Shown: positions 9,350 through 19,038, numbered from the stretch's first letter. The stretch is DNA of 64,000 nucleotides from Tolumonas auensis DSM 9187 (GCF_000023065.1 NC_012691.1:1842501-1906500), one strand, 5' to 3'. Numbers and translations: made by a program. Notes: generated by a model from the letters alone, not told the origin.

Positions 9350-9388
9350 CGCTCTGCAGCTCTCCCAGAGATTAAGTCGAGGTATCAC

Positions 9389-9673
9389 ATGCAACAAGAA
9401 GCGTTAGGTATGGTCGAAACCCGTGGGTTAACCGCGGCGATTGAGGCCGCAGACACCATGGTTAAGTCCGCCAATGTCGTGTTGGTGGGTTACGAAAAAA
9501 TTGGTTCCGGTCTGGTGACCGTGATTGTTCGGGGCGATGTCGGTGCCGTGAAAGCCGCCACCGATGCAGGTGCATCCGCCGCAGCCAATGTTGGCGAAGT
9601 TGTAGCAACGCACGTTATTCCTCGCCCTCACACTGATGTTGAAAAAATCCTTCCAAAAGGAATTAGCCAATGA
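9389..9673 (+). CDS. pduA: PduA, hexameric microcompartment shell protein
   Basis: 94 residues, a single BMC domain. It starts [20 protein letters not shown], with the conserved [16 protein letters not shown] and [10 protein letters not shown] stretches. Six copies form a flat tile whose pore passes 1,2-propanediol (family knowledge). It is the first gene of the pdu operon. It overlaps pduB by 4 bases and is a close paralog of PduJ at 15745. Confidence 0.97.
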   Translation: MQQEALGMVETRGLTAAIEAADTMVKSANVVLVGYEKIGSGLVTVIVRGDVGAVKAATDAGASAAANVGEVVATHVIPRPHTDVEKILPKGISQ

Positions 9674-10476
9674 GTCAGGACAACCTGGTCGAACAAATCA
9701 TGGCTCAGGTGATGGCGAAAGTCAGCGATCAAACTGCGGCTACCGCTCCGCAAACAACACAACGAGGCAAAACAATGGCTGAAAAATCCTGCAGCTTAAC
9801 TGAGTTCGTAGGCACTGCGATTGGTGACACGATAGGACTAGTTATCGCGAACGTTGATCAACAACTGCTCGACGCAATGAAACTGGAAAAACGTTATCGC
9901 TCTATCGGCATTTTAGGTGCACGCACCGGTGCTGGCCCACACATCATGGCCGCCGATGAAGCAGTGAAAGGCACTAACACCGAAGTAGTGAGCATCGAGC
10001 TGCCACGCGACACCAAAGGTGGTGCGGGCCACGGCTCGTTGATCGTGTTCGGTGGTGAAGACGTTTCTGACGTGAAACGTGCCGTCGAAGTGGCACTGAA
10101 AGAATTGGATCGCACCTTCGGCGATGTTTACGCCAATGAAGCCGGTCATATCGAATTGCAATACAGCGCCCGCGCCAGTTATGCGCTGGAAAAAGCCTTC
10201 GGCGCCCCACTCGGCAAAGCCTGTGGCGTGATCGTTGGTGCACCAGCTTCTGTGGGTGTGCTGATGGCAGACACCGCAGTGAAATCCGCCAATGTCGATG
10301 TCGTGGCTTACAGCTCGCCGGCACATGGTACCAGCTTTAGCAACGAAGTCATTCTGATCGTCTCTGGTGATTCTGGCGCTGTGCGTCAGGCGGTGATCTC
10401 TGCCCGCGAAATCGGCAAGACCCTGCTCAGTGCACTGGGTGACGAACCAACCAATACCCGTCCTTCCTACATCTGA
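9670..10476 (+). CDS. pduB: PduB, trimeric microcompartment shell protein
   Basis: 268 residues with two tandem BMC domains (about 45-150 and 160-262). As in Salmonella, a second start is likely: ATG 9775 (residue 36, [13 protein letters not shown]) has a GAGG ribosome site and would give the shorter PduB'. The N-terminal extension [18 protein letters not shown] is amphipathic; in Salmonella that extension links shell to cargo. Confidence 0.96.
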   Translation: MSQDNLVEQIMAQVMAKVSDQTAATAPQTTQRGKTMAEKSCSLTEFVGTAIGDTIGLVIANVDQQLLDAMKLEKRYRSIGILGARTGAGPHIMAADEAVKGTNTEVVSIELPRDTKGGAGHGSLIVFGGEDVSDVKRAVEVALKELDRTFGDVYANEAGHIELQYSARASYALEKAFGAPLGKACGVIVGAPASVGVLMADTAVKSANVDVVAYSSPAHGTSFSNEVILIVSGDSGAVRQAVISAREIGKTLLSALGDEPTNTRPSYI

Positions 10477-10497
10477 GTACGCGACTGAGGTTTTGAC

Positions 10498-12162
10498 ATG
10501 AGATCGAAAAGATTTGAAGCACTGGCGAAACGCCCTGTGAATCAGGACGGCTTCGTCAAAGAGTGGGTGGAAGAAGGCTTCATCGCCATGGAAAGCCCAA
10601 ACGACCCGAAACCGTCGATCAAGATCGTGAACGGTGAAGTCGTTGAGCTGGACAGCAAACCCAAAGCAGAGTTTGACCTGATTGACCATTTCATCGCCCG
10701 TTACGGTATCAACCTGAAACGTGCAGAAGAAGTCATGGCGATGGATTCCAAAAAACTCGCCAATATGCTGTGCGATCCGAACGTATCGCGCAAAGACATC
10801 ATCCCGCTGACCACTGCGATGACACCCGCCAAAATCGTGGAAGTCATGACCCACATGAACGTGGTGGAAATGATGATGTCGATGCAGAAAATGCGCGCCC
10901 GTCGCACCCCATCACAACAGGCTCACGTTACTAACGTGCGTGATAACCCAGTGCAGATCGCCGCCGACGCGGCCGAAGGTGCATATCGCGGCTTCGATGA
11001 ACAGGAAACCACCGTAGCGGTTGCCCGTTATGCACCGTTCAATGCGATTGCGCTGCTGGTAGGTTCACAAGTCGGTCGCCCTGGCGTGTTAACTCAATGT
11101 TCGCTGGAAGAAGCCACCGAGCTGAAACTTGGGATGCTGGGTCACACCTGTTATGCCGAAACCATTTCAGTGTACGGCACTGAACCGGTATTCACCGATG
11201 GTGACGACACGCCATGGTCAAAAGGCTTCCTCGCCTCTTCCTATGCGTCACGCGGGCTGAAAATGCGTTTCACTTCTGGCTCAGGTTCTGAAGTGCAGAT
11301 GGGCTATGCCGAAGGCAAATCCATGCTGTATCTGGAAGCGCGTTGTATCTACATCACCAAAGCAGCGGGCGTTCAGGGTCTGCAAAACGGTTCCGTAAGT
11401 TGCATCGGCGTACCTTCTGCTGTGCCATCAGGCATTCGTGCGGTACTGGCGGAAAACCTGATCTGCTCTTCCATTGATTTGGAATGTGCGTCCAGTAACG
11501 ACCAGACCTTCACCCACTCGGATATGCGTCGTACTGCGCGTCTGCTGATGCAGTTCCTGCCGGGTACTGACTTCATTTCATCCGGTTATTCTGCGGTGCC
11601 GAACTACGACAACATGTTCGCTGGTTCCAACGAAGATGCAGAAGACTTCGATGACTACAACGTGCTGCAACGTGACTTGAAAGTCGACGGTGGTCTGCGC
11701 CCTGTGCGTGAAGAAGATGTGGTTGCCGTTCGCAATAAAGCAGCCCGCGCACTGCAAGCCGTGTTTTCCGGCATGGGTTTACCAGCGATTACCGACGAGG
11801 AAGTGACGGCGGCAACCTACGCTCACGGCTCGAAAGACATGCCTGAACGCAACATTGTGGAAGATCTGAAAGCCGCGCAGGAAATCATCGAGCACAACCG
11901 CACCGGTCTGGAAGTGGTGAAAGCGTTGGCACAAGGCGGTTTTGCCGATATCGCGCAAGACATGCTCAACATCCAGAAAGCCAAGATCTCCGGTGATTAC
12001 CTGCATACCTCCGCCATCATCGTCGGCGACAACCAAGTGCTGTCGGCAGTGAATGATGTGAATGACTATGCTGGCCCCGGCACTGGTTATCGTCTGGAAG
12101 GCGCTCGTTGGGAAGAGATCAAAAACATCCCGAATGCGCTTGACCCTAACGAATTGGGATAA
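10498..12162 (+). CDS. pduC: PduC, B12-dependent propanediol dehydratase large subunit
   Basis: 554 residues, the full family length. It starts MRSKRFEALAKRPVNQDGFVK (written here only to residue 21 in outline: MRSKRFEALAKRPVN), followed by long blocks I recognise as diol dehydratase alpha. It holds the active site and most of the cobalamin contact surface, converting 1,2-propanediol to propionaldehyde. It lies 21 bases after pduB and 12 before pduD, in the canonical C-D-E order. Confidence 0.98.
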   Translation: MRSKRFEALAKRPVNQDGFVKEWVEEGFIAMESPNDPKPSIKIVNGEVVELDSKPKAEFDLIDHFIARYGINLKRAEEVMAMDSKKLANMLCDPNVSRKDIIPLTTAMTPAKIVEVMTHMNVVEMMMSMQKMRARRTPSQQAHVTNVRDNPVQIAADAAEGAYRGFDEQETTVAVARYAPFNAIALLVGSQVGRPGVLTQCSLEEATELKLGMLGHTCYAETISVYGTEPVFTDGDDTPWSKGFLASSYASRGLKMRFTSGSGSEVQMGYAEGKSMLYLEARCIYITKAAGVQGLQNGSVSCIGVPSAVPSGIRAVLAENLICSSIDLECASSNDQTFTHSDMRRTARLLMQFLPGTDFISSGYSAVPNYDNMFAGSNEDAEDFDDYNVLQRDLKVDGGLRPVREEDVVAVRNKAARALQAVFSGMGLPAITDEEVTAATYAHGSKDMPERNIVEDLKAAQEIIEHNRTGLEVVKALAQGGFADIAQDMLNIQKAKISGDYLHTSAIIVGDNQVLSAVNDVNDYAGPGTGYRLEGARWEEIKNIPNALDPNELG

Positions 12163-12174
12163 GGAAGACGTGTC

Positions 12175-12834
12175 ATGGTTGATATTAACGAAAAGCTATT
12201 GCGTCAAATCATTGAAGAAGTACTGCAAGGCATGCAGTCACAAGACAAAAGCGTTTCCTTCAAACAAACCGCAGCAGCACCCGCATCTGGTGAGTGCTTT
12301 CTGAAGGAAGTAGGTGAAGCCAAATCAGGCACTGGTCGTGATGAAGTTGTCATCGCCGTGGGCCCTGCTTTTGGCCTGTCACAGACCGCAAATATGGTTG
12401 GTGTTTCCCACAAAAACATCCTGCGTGAAGTGATCGCCGGCATCGAAGAAGAGGGCTTAAAAGCACGCGTGATCCGCTGCTTTAAATCTTCTGACGTGGC
12501 GTTTGTGGCAGTGGAAGGCAACCGTTTGAGCGGCTCTGGCATCTCGATTGGTATTCAATCGAAAGGCACCACAGTCATTCACCAGCGTGGATTACCACCG
12601 CTTTCCAACCTGGAGCTGTTCCCGCAAGCACCGCTGATCACGCTGGAGACCTACCGCCAGATCGGCAAAAACGCGGCGAAATATGCCAAGGGCGAATCAC
12701 CACAACCGGTGCCAACACTGAACGATCAGATGGCACGTCCGAAATATCAGGCCAAATCAGCGGTGCTGCATATCAAGGAAACCAAACATGTGGTGATCGG
12801 TAAGAACGCGCAGGAATTACAGGTCGCACTTTAA
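12175..12834 (+). CDS. pduD: PduD, propanediol dehydratase medium subunit
   Basis: 219 residues. The first 18 residues, [18 protein letters not shown], form an amphipathic helix of the type that targets the enzyme into the microcompartment. A linker precedes the conserved core from about residue 45 ([12 protein letters not shown]). It forms part of the cobalamin-binding interface with PduC. A GGAAG ribosome site lies 8 bases before the ATG. Confidence 0.97.
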   Translation: MVDINEKLLRQIIEEVLQGMQSQDKSVSFKQTAAAPASGECFLKEVGEAKSGTGRDEVVIAVGPAFGLSQTANMVGVSHKNILREVIAGIEEEGLKARVIRCFKSSDVAFVAVEGNRLSGSGISIGIQSKGTTVIHQRGLPPLSNLELFPQAPLITLETYRQIGKNAAKYAKGESPQPVPTLNDQMARPKYQAKSAVLHIKETKHVVIGKNAQELQVAL

Positions 12835-12848
12835 TAAAGGAAATGACA

Positions 12849-13367
12849 ATGAATTCAGAAGCTATTGAATCCATGGTGCGTGATGTGCTGAGCAAAATGA
12901 ACAGCCTGCAAGGTGCATCGCCTGTGGTTTCAGCGCCAACCGCCTCAAAAAGCGGTGCGACAGTAAACGATTATCCACTGGCCAATAAACATCCTGACTG
13001 GGTGAAAACATCGACCAATAAAACACTCGATGACATCACGTTGGAAAATGTACTAAGCGACAAGATCTCTGCTCAAGACATGCGTATTACGCCTGAAATA
13101 TTACGTATTCAGGCTGATATTGCCCGCAGCGCAGGTCGAGACCTTTTGGCTCTGAACTTTGAACGTGCTGCCGAACTGACTGCGGTGCCGGATGAGCGCG
13201 TGCTGGAGATTTATAACGCGCTGCGTCCTTACCGTTCGTCAAAAGACGAGTTGCTCACCATCGCGAACGAACTGGAACAGAAGTACAACGCAAAAATCTG
13301 TGCCGGATTTGTCCGTGAAGCGGCTGAACTCTACTTGTCGCGTAAAAAACTCAAAGGCGATGATTAA
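12849..13367 (+). CDS. pduE: PduE, propanediol dehydratase small subunit
   Basis: 172 residues from the chosen start MNSEAIESMVRDVLSKMNSL. An ATG six bases earlier (12843) is in frame but lies too close to the AAAGGAA ribosome site, so 12849 is preferred. DYPLANKHPDWVKT near residue 40 and the end RKKLKGDD are typical of PduE. The N-terminal helix resembles a weak cargo-targeting peptide. An ERIC-like repeat begins 16 bases after its stop. Confidence 0.97.
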   Translation: MNSEAIESMVRDVLSKMNSLQGASPVVSAPTASKSGATVNDYPLANKHPDWVKTSTNKTLDDITLENVLSDKISAQDMRITPEILRIQADIARSAGRDLLALNFERAAELTAVPDERVLEIYNALRPYRSSKDELLTIANELEQKYNAKICAGFVREAAELYLSRKKLKGDD

Positions 13368-13382
13368 ATCTTTAGCGTGCTT

Positions 13383-13508
13383 ATACCCAAACCAATTGAA
13401 ATTGCAGGTAGGCGGCAAGCGAATGAGACCCCATGAGCATAGATCAACTATGTGATTGGGGCGAAAGAACGCAGCCAACGCCGCTGCAACTTCAAGTGGG
13501 AAGGGTAT
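13383..13508. repeat. ERIC-like (IRU) palindromic repeat, 126 bp
   Basis: The element runs from ATACCC to GGGTAT and is 126 bp, the standard ERIC length. On the plus strand it holds the centre CCCCATGAGCATAG...CTATGTGATTGGGG and then GAACGCAGCCAACGC and TGCAACTTCAAG, which match the ERIC consensus as I remember it. On the minus strand the other half reads CGCTTGCCGCCTACCTGCAA. It fills the gap between pduE and pduG and ends 19 bases before the pduG ATG, just before its ribosome site. Confidence 0.92.
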
Positions 13509-13527
13509 GACAAATCGAGGTAAGGTG

Positions 13528-15354
13528 ATGGAATACATTGTAGGCGTTGATATCGGTAACTCTTCAACTGAAGTGGCGCTGGGATTACGGAGATCCAATG
13601 GTGATTTCCGTTTTATCGCCAGTGCATTAACCGAGACTACTGGTATCAAAGGCACCAAACGTAATTTGTTTGGCATCTACAAAGCACTGAACCTGCTGGT
13701 GGAAAAAGCCGGTATTGCTTTAAGTGATCTGAGTCTGATCCGCATTAACGAAGCAACACCGGTTATTGGTGATGTCGCGATGGAAACCATCACGGAAACC
13801 ATCATTACCGAATCCACTATGATTGGTCATAACCCGAAAACCCCCGGCGGACTCGGCCTGGGTGTGGGCATCACCATTACCTTCGATGAACTGCTTTCCC
13901 GCAGCAACAGTGAATCTTATATTGTTGTCGCGCCTGCTCAGCTCGACTTTGCCGATATTGCCGGGATGATCAACGCCGCCGTCAAAGCCGGATACCGCAT
14001 TGAAGCCGCAATTTTGCAACGCGATGACGGTGTTTTAGTGAATAACCGTCTTGAAAAACCAATTCCGATTGTCGATGAAGTCAGTTATATCGACAGAATT
14101 CCGATGGGTATGCTGGCTGCAGTTGAAGTTGCCATGCCCGGACAGGTGATTAGCACCTTGTCCAACCCCTATGGTATCGCCACCGTATTTAATCTCTCTT
14201 CAGATGAAACCCGCAATATTGTGCCAGTTGCCCGTGCGCTGATCGGTACCCGTTCTGCGGTAGTGGTGAAAACACCGAAGGGGGACGTCAAAGCCAGAAC
14301 TATTCCGGCAGGTCATCTGATGCTGTTTGCCAATGGCCGCACCACAACCGTCGATGTGGCCTCCGGCAGTGAAAAAATCATGCAGGCCGTCAAAGCCTGT
14401 CGCCAGCTGGATAACGTGACCGGCGAATCCGGTTCCAATATCGGCGGTATGCTGGAAAACGTGCGCCAGACCATGGCAGAGCTGACCAACAAGCCTTCCG
14501 GCGAAATCTTTATTCAGGATCTGCTGGCTGTCGATACCTTCGTGCCAGTGAATGTGCAAGGCGGTTTGGCCGGTGAATTCTCACTGGAACAAGCGGTCGG
14601 CATCGCTTCAATGGTGAAATCCGATCATCTGCAAATGGCGCGGATCGCCGAAGAAATTCACAACACGCTGCATATCGGAGTGCAAATCGGTGGGGCGGAA
14701 GCCGAAGCCGCCATTTTAGGCGCACTTACCACACCCGGCACCACCAAACCGATGGCGATTCTCGATCTGGGTGCCGGCTCCACTGATGCGTCGATCATCA
14801 ATCCGCAAGGTGAAATCGTTGCCACCCACCTCGCCGGTGCCGGCGATATGGTGACGATGATCATCGCCTCGGAGCTGGGTCTGGAAGATCGCTATCTGGC
14901 AGAAGACATCAAGAAATATCCGCTGGCAAAAGTAGAAAGTCTGTTCCACATCCGTCATGAAGACGGCTCAGTGCAGTTTTTTGATAGCCCCCTGCCAGCC
15001 GCGGTGTTCGCGCGCGTGGTAGTAGTAAAAGAAGGCAAATTTATCCCGCTTCCCGGCGAGTTTGCGCTGGAAAAAGTACGCAATATCCGCCGTTCCGCCA
15101 AAGAGCGCGTATTTGTCGCCAACTCGCTGCGTGCCCTGCAGTTTGTCAGCCCGACCGGCAATATCCGCGATATTCCGTTTGTGGTGCTGGTCGGTGGTTC
15201 ATCCCTTGATTTTGAGGTGCCGCAACTGGTGACCGATGCCCTGTCTCATTACAACCTGGTCGCTGGCCGCGGCAATATCCGCGGTTGTGAAGGCCCGCGT
15301 AACGCTGTGGCCACCGGTCTGATCCTCTCTTATCTGCGGGAGCTGCCGGCATGA
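13528..15354 (+). CDS. pduG: PduG, diol dehydratase reactivase large subunit
   Basis: 608 residues from the chosen start MEYIVGVDIGNSSTEVALG, which matches the family N-terminus and has a GAGG ribosome site. The reading frame runs open into the ERIC repeat for 24 more codons, but those are not family sequence. It has an actin/Hsp70-like ATPase fold, with phosphate loops near residues 5-15 and at AILDLGAGSTDASII. Together with PduH it exchanges damaged cobalamin out of diol dehydratase, using ATP. Confidence 0.96.
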   Translation: MEYIVGVDIGNSSTEVALGLRRSNGDFRFIASALTETTGIKGTKRNLFGIYKALNLLVEKAGIALSDLSLIRINEATPVIGDVAMETITETIITESTMIGHNPKTPGGLGLGVGITITFDELLSRSNSESYIVVAPAQLDFADIAGMINAAVKAGYRIEAAILQRDDGVLVNNRLEKPIPIVDEVSYIDRIPMGMLAAVEVAMPGQVISTLSNPYGIATVFNLSSDETRNIVPVARALIGTRSAVVVKTPKGDVKARTIPAGHLMLFANGRTTTVDVASGSEKIMQAVKACRQLDNVTGESGSNIGGMLENVRQTMAELTNKPSGEIFIQDLLAVDTFVPVNVQGGLAGEFSLEQAVGIASMVKSDHLQMARIAEEIHNTLHIGVQIGGAEAEAAILGALTTPGTTKPMAILDLGAGSTDASIINPQGEIVATHLAGAGDMVTMIIASELGLEDRYLAEDIKKYPLAKVESLFHIRHEDGSVQFFDSPLPAAVFARVVVVKEGKFIPLPGEFALEKVRNIRRSAKERVFVANSLRALQFVSPTGNIRDIPFVVLVGGSSLDFEVPQLVTDALSHYNLVAGRGNIRGCEGPRNAVATGLILSYLRELPA

Positions 15355-15707
15355 AATCACTGCATGAAGAACAGCCCGTCATCATCGTGCATACCCTCGC
15401 TGATTGTGAGCAAGGGTTATGGCAACAGGTGTTTTATGGCATCGAAGAGGAAGGCATTCCGTTTCAGCTAAAACCAATAACTGGCAGCGATGTTACGGAT
15501 GCGGCTTATCTGGCTGCGCAGCAATCGCCGCTCTTAGTAGGGATGGCCTGCAATCGGGAACAACTCGTTATTCATTACAAAAACCTGATGCCTGCCAGCC
15601 CGTTATTTCAGTTAAGTAAACCACTGACACAACCAGTGGATGTATTGCGAAGTCTCGGCAATAACGCCGCCAGACTCGTGAAAGGTTTACCGTTTAAGCC
15701 GTTGTAA
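15351..15707 (+). CDS. pduH: PduH, diol dehydratase reactivase small subunit
   Basis: 118 residues, starting with an ATGA overlap with pduG. It resembles the beta subunit of diol dehydratase and pairs with Pdu[21 protein letters not shown] near residues 8-27 and the C-terminal [17 protein letters not shown] are the conserved parts. It is slightly more diverged than its neighbours, as usual for this subunit. Confidence 0.94.
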   Translation: MKSLHEEQPVIIVHTLADCEQGLWQQVFYGIEEEGIPFQLKPITGSDVTDAAYLAAQQSPLLVGMACNREQLVIHYKNLMPASPLFQLSKPLTQPVDVLRSLGNNAARLVKGLPFKPL

Positions 15708-15744
15708 TAAGCGTTCATACCAAGCGAAACACAGGAGAGCAAAA

Positions 15745-16020
15745 ATGAACAATGCGTTAGGTCTTGTCGAAACCAAAGGATTAGTCGCTGCCATTGAAGC
15801 GGCTGATGCGATGGTGAAATCAGCCAATGTGCAGTTAGTTGGCTACGAAAAAATAGGTTCCGGGCTCGTCACCGTGATGGTGCGGGGTGATGTAGGCGCA
15901 GTGAAAGCGGCGGTAGAAGCCGGCTCTGCAGCGGCGAAAAACGTCGGTCAGGTTCAGTCCTGTCATGTGATCCCTCGCCCTCACAGCGATGTGGAAAACA
16001 TTTTACCGAAATCACTGTAA
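15745..16020 (+). CDS. pduJ: PduJ, hexameric microcompartment shell protein
   Basis: 91 residues, one BMC domain, closely similar to PduA ([20 protein letters not shown] against [20 protein letters not shown]). In Salmonella PduJ is the most abundant shell tile and can replace PduA when moved to the pduA position. It is preceded by an AGGAG ribosome site 8 bases before the ATG. Nothing else is seen in the 37 bases after pduH. Confidence 0.97.
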   Translation: MNNALGLVETKGLVAAIEAADAMVKSANVQLVGYEKIGSGLVTVMVRGDVGAVKAAVEAGSAAAKNVGQVQSCHVIPRPHSDVENILPKSL

Positions 16021-16053
16021 TTCAGGGAAGCCAGCCAGTAAGAGGTGTGCAAC

Positions 16054-16560
16054 GTGAAATTATCACTCGGATTATTAGAAGTCAGCGGCTTTGCGCTGGC
16101 CGTCAACACAGCAGATGCCATGGCGAAATCGGCCTCGGTCAAGCTGGTTGGTATTGATACATGCAAAGGTGGTGGTTGGATGACCATCAAAATTACGGGT
16201 GATGTGGCTGCGGTCGATGCCGCACTGAGCACTGGCGCGGCTTTCGCAGTGAAACATGGTGGTTTGATCGCGAAATCATTATTAGCCCGTCCTGATACAC
16301 AGCTGATGCAACAGGTCGTTCCATCAAAAACCAAGGTAGAACAACCAGCACTAACGCCTGAACCAGCAGAAGCACAACCCATCGCTCAGGAAGCCGTTTC
16401 CAAAACAGCAACCGACGAAGTGACACCCGATCAGGAAGGAGAACCAACCGTGGATTTTCCTGACGGCAAAGTGACCTGCAACCTCTGTCAGGACCCACTT
16501 TGCCCGCGCCAGAAAGGTGAACCACGAAGTAAATGTATTCATGCCAGAGGTCACGCATGA
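16054..16560 (+). CDS. pduK: PduK, shell protein with C-terminal cysteine cluster
   Basis: 168 residues. I chose the GTG at 16054 (MKLSLGLLEVSGFALAVN) because AGAGG lies 8 bases before it; a GTG at 16045 overlaps that site. One BMC domain (1-90) is followed by a flexible Pro/Glu/Thr-rich linker (95-135). The tail reads CNLCQDPLCPRQKGEPRSKC, with four cysteines and a later histidine, which could bind a metal or Fe-S cluster. It overlaps pduL. Confidence 0.93.
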   Translation: MKLSLGLLEVSGFALAVNTADAMAKSASVKLVGIDTCKGGGWMTIKITGDVAAVDAALSTGAAFAVKHGGLIAKSLLARPDTQLMQQVVPSKTKVEQPALTPEPAEAQPIAQEAVSKTATDEVTPDQEGEPTVDFPDGKVTCNLCQDPLCPRQKGEPRSKCIHARGHA

Positions 16561-17189
16561 TGGAAAAAGAACTCGTCAGAACCGCTGTCTGCCATGTGTT
16601 GGATGAACTGCGTCAACACCCTATCCCGCTGGGTGTGTCCAATCGTCATGTGCATTTATCACAAACTGACTATCAGCAATTGTTTCCTGATCAGCCGTTA
16701 GCGGTCAAAAAAGCCCTGAAACAACCAGGACAATTTGCCGCCGAACAGACAGTCACCGTTGCCGGCCCGAAAGGTCATCTGAAAAACGTCCGTATTCTCG
16801 GACCGTTACGCAGTCAGAGCCAGATTGAAATTTCACGCACCGATGCACGGACTCTGGGAGCCACTGCCCCGCTACGCTTATCCGGCAAACTGAGTAATAC
16901 GCCGGGCATCAAGCTGATCAGCCCGTTCGGGGAAATCACACTGAATGAAGGCGTGATTGTTGCCCTGCGCCATATTCACATGTCCCCGCTGGATGCGCTG
17001 ATTTACGGCGTGCAGCACGGTGACTCCGTCAAAGTAGCCATTGAAGGCAGCAGTCGCAAAACCATTTTTGATGATGTTGCGATCCGGGTTTCTCCTGAGA
17101 TGACGCTGGAAATGCACATTGATACCGACGAAGCCAATGCCGCCGATGTCGATAATCCGGCGGCCTTCGCCACGCTGGTGAGGGAATAG
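16557..17189 (+). CDS. pduL: PduL, phosphate propanoyltransferase
   Basis: 210 residues, the Salmonella length, from ATG 16557 (MMEKELVRTAVCHVLDEL), with AGAGG 6 bases upstream and an ATGA overlap with pduK. The first 18 residues are the encapsulation helix. The zinc-binding histidines lie in NRHVHLS near residue 30 and in RHIHMSP near residue 144. It converts propionyl-CoA and phosphate to propionyl phosphate inside the compartment and recycles CoA. Confidence 0.96.
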   Translation: MMEKELVRTAVCHVLDELRQHPIPLGVSNRHVHLSQTDYQQLFPDQPLAVKKALKQPGQFAAEQTVTVAGPKGHLKNVRILGPLRSQSQIEISRTDARTLGATAPLRLSGKLSNTPGIKLISPFGEITLNEGVIVALRHIHMSPLDALIYGVQHGDSVKVAIEGSSRKTIFDDVAIRVSPEMTLEMHIDTDEANAADVDNPAAFATLVRE

Positions 17190-17192
17190 ATC

Positions 17193-17693
17193 ATGGCCGC
17201 CCTTCCTCTGGATCAAACTGAGCAGATCGTCAGCCGGATCGTTGCTCTGCTGCAGCAACGTGAACGTGCCGTGTTTGCTGCCCGTCAGTCAGATTTAGCG
17301 CAAGGACTGTCTCCTTCTGTTTATGTACGTCATGCCAATCTGCACATTCAGCAGCCCGATCTTGGCTTTATGCGCCAACTCGCTGCGCTCGATGCTAATC
17401 ATCCGGCAGTCGCCACTGCGCTTGATGCGATGTCTTATGGCATTCATCTGCACATCAGTCTGCATCAGCAGTTATTGACTGCCTTACCTGTCGCAGGGCT
17501 AAGCAAACTGGCGCTCACCCTCAGTGATCATCAGGGGCAAGCGATCTGGTTATGCCCAAAATCAGTGATTGGTTACAGCGATGTGATCAGTCTGAGACCC
17601 GGCACGCTCTTGATTGCGCCGCGCTCGTTATTAACCCCGCTGGCGTCAGATGTGCTGACTCAGCGCCACATGCAATGGATCCGGCCGGAGTAA
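17193..17693 (+). CDS. pduM: PduM, microcompartment assembly protein
   Basis: 166 residues. The sequence is poorly conserved across families, but its length and place between pduL and pduN identify it. In Salmonella PduM is a structural component needed for proper compartment formation, with no known reaction. The N-terminus (TEQIVSRIVALLQQRERAV) is predicted helical. It begins 3 bases after pduL. Confidence 0.9.
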   Translation: MAALPLDQTEQIVSRIVALLQQRERAVFAARQSDLAQGLSPSVYVRHANLHIQQPDLGFMRQLAALDANHPAVATALDAMSYGIHLHISLHQQLLTALPVAGLSKLALTLSDHQGQAIWLCPKSVIGYSDVISLRPGTLLIAPRSLLTPLASDVLTQRHMQWIRPE

Positions 17694-17696
17694 ATC

Positions 17697-17984
17697 ATGC
17701 AATTAGCCAAAGTCATCGGTTCCGTCGTTTCGACACAAAAATCACATTCCCTGACCGGAAAGAAATTGCTGTTAGTCCAGTTGCTCAATGCGGATGGCAC
17801 GCACCCGGAACAAGAACGCTTACGCGAAGAAGTGGCGGTTGATTCCGTCGGTGCCGGTGAAGGTGAAATCGTGCTGATCGCACGGGGAGCTTCTGCGCGC
17901 TGGGTATTTAGTGAACCGAACGAAGCAATCGATCTGGCAATTGTCGGCATCGTTGATTCCTTATCGCAAACCCCATCGGTATGA
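17697..17984 (+). CDS. pduN: PduN, pentameric vertex shell protein
   Basis: 95 residues of the EutN/CcmL family. It starts [19 protein letters not shown] and carries [12 protein letters not shown] and [20 protein letters not shown]. Five copies close the vertices of the polyhedral shell. It begins 3 bases after pduM and ends 10 bases before pduO. Confidence 0.96.
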   Translation: MQLAKVIGSVVSTQKSHSLTGKKLLLVQLLNADGTHPEQERLREEVAVDSVGAGEGEIVLIARGASARWVFSEPNEAIDLAIVGIVDSLSQTPSV

Positions 17985-17994
17985 GGAGCGATTC

Positions 17995-19038
17995 ATGAGC
18001 ATCTACACCAAAACCGGCGATAAAGGCACAACTGCGTTAGTGGGTGGCGCAAGAGTGAAGAAGACCGATTTACGCGTCGAGACTTACGGCACCGTGGATG
18101 AACTGAATGCCATGCTGAGTCTGGCCAGTAAGGAAGTCAAAGACGCAGCAAACCAGTCTCTGCTGGAAGCGCTTCAGTATCAGCTGTTTTATCTGGGAGC
18201 AGAACTGGCGACGGCTGATCCTGCCGCAACCAAAGCCAATCAACGTGTTGTCACAGCCGATGATATTACGGCAATGGAGAACGCGATTGATCGCTGCATG
18301 GCCGCCTTACCACCCGTGCACAGTTTTGTGCTGCCCGGTACCTCTGAAGCCGGCAGCCGGTTACATGTCGCCCGAACCATCGCGCGCCGGGCAGAGCGCC
18401 GGTTGGTGGAACTGTCTGAAACGGCCACTATCCGGCCGGAATTACTGAAATATTTAAATCGCCTTTCTGATTGTTTGTATGCCCTTGCCCGTTTTGAAGA
18501 TCAGCAGGCTCATACCGAGCAGATTGTGAAAACCGTCATTCAGCGCTATCTGTCCGCAACCACCGAACGCCGGAATGCTCTCCCGGCGGCAACAGCTGCT
18601 ACCCAGGTTGTCAGCGGGCAGTTAGCGCTGGACTTCTCGCTTGCACATCGTCTGCTGCAACAAGCCATCTGTGCAGCAAATGAATTGCAGGTGCCGGTGG
18701 TGATAGCCCTCACCGACCGGCATGGCAATGCCATTCTGACTTACCGGATGCCTGACGCGTTATTGGTAAGTCTCGAACTGGCACCGAAAAAAGCTTACAC
18801 CGCAGTGGCCCTCAAAGCCGCAACTCACGAATTAAGCGCCGCGATCCAGCCCGGTGCCGACCTGTTTCAGCTTGAAGCCAGCAGTGGTGGAAAAGTGGTG
18901 ACATTCGGCGGCGGTTATCCGCTTTATCGCGACGGTCACCTGGTGGGTGGTTTAGGGATCAGCGGTGGCAGCGTTGAACAAGATATGCGTATTGCACAAG
19001 CCGCACTTCATGGATTACATCTGGGGAAAGAAGAATGA
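17995..19038 (+). CDS. pduO: PduO, corrinoid adenosyltransferase with C-terminal GlcG-like domain
   Basis: 347 residues from ATG 17995 (MSIYTKTGDKGTTALVGG), with AGGAG upstream; an in-frame ATG 84 bases earlier lies inside pduN. The N-terminal half is the ATP:cob(I)alamin adenosyltransferase, with the nucleotide motif at residues 5-18 and RTIARRAERRLVEL near residue 125. Residues about 200-345 form a GlcG/HbpS-like domain, shown to bind heme in some homologs. It restores adenosylcobalamin for diol dehydratase. Confidence 0.95.
   Translation: MSIYTKTGDKGTTALVGGARVKKTDLRVETYGTVDELNAMLSLASKEVKDAANQSLLEALQYQLFYLGAELATADPAATKANQRVVTADDITAMENAIDRCMAALPPVHSFVLPGTSEAGSRLHVARTIARRAERRLVELSETATIRPELLKYLNRLSDCLYALARFEDQQAHTEQIVKTVIQRYLSATTERRNALPAATAATQVVSGQLALDFSLAHRLLQQAICAANELQVPVVIALTDRHGNAILTYRMPDALLVSLELAPKKAYTAVALKAATHELSAAIQPGADLFQLEASSGGKVVTFGGGYPLYRDGHLVGGLGISGGSVEQDMRIAQAALHGLHLGKEE

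Noticed and set aside
9913-10854. 313-codon frame opposite pduB-pduC
   Set aside because: Antisense shadow of two clearly identified genes; composition (many His, Phe, Cys) is that of a reversed coding strand.
13456-13527. N-terminal extension of PduG by 24 residues
   Set aside because: The extension is translated ERIC repeat; the family N-terminus and a good ribosome site start at 13528.
9389-16020. Possible recent duplication of pduA and pduJ
   Set aside because: The two are similar, but this paralogy is ancient and present in all pdu operons; nothing special to this window.
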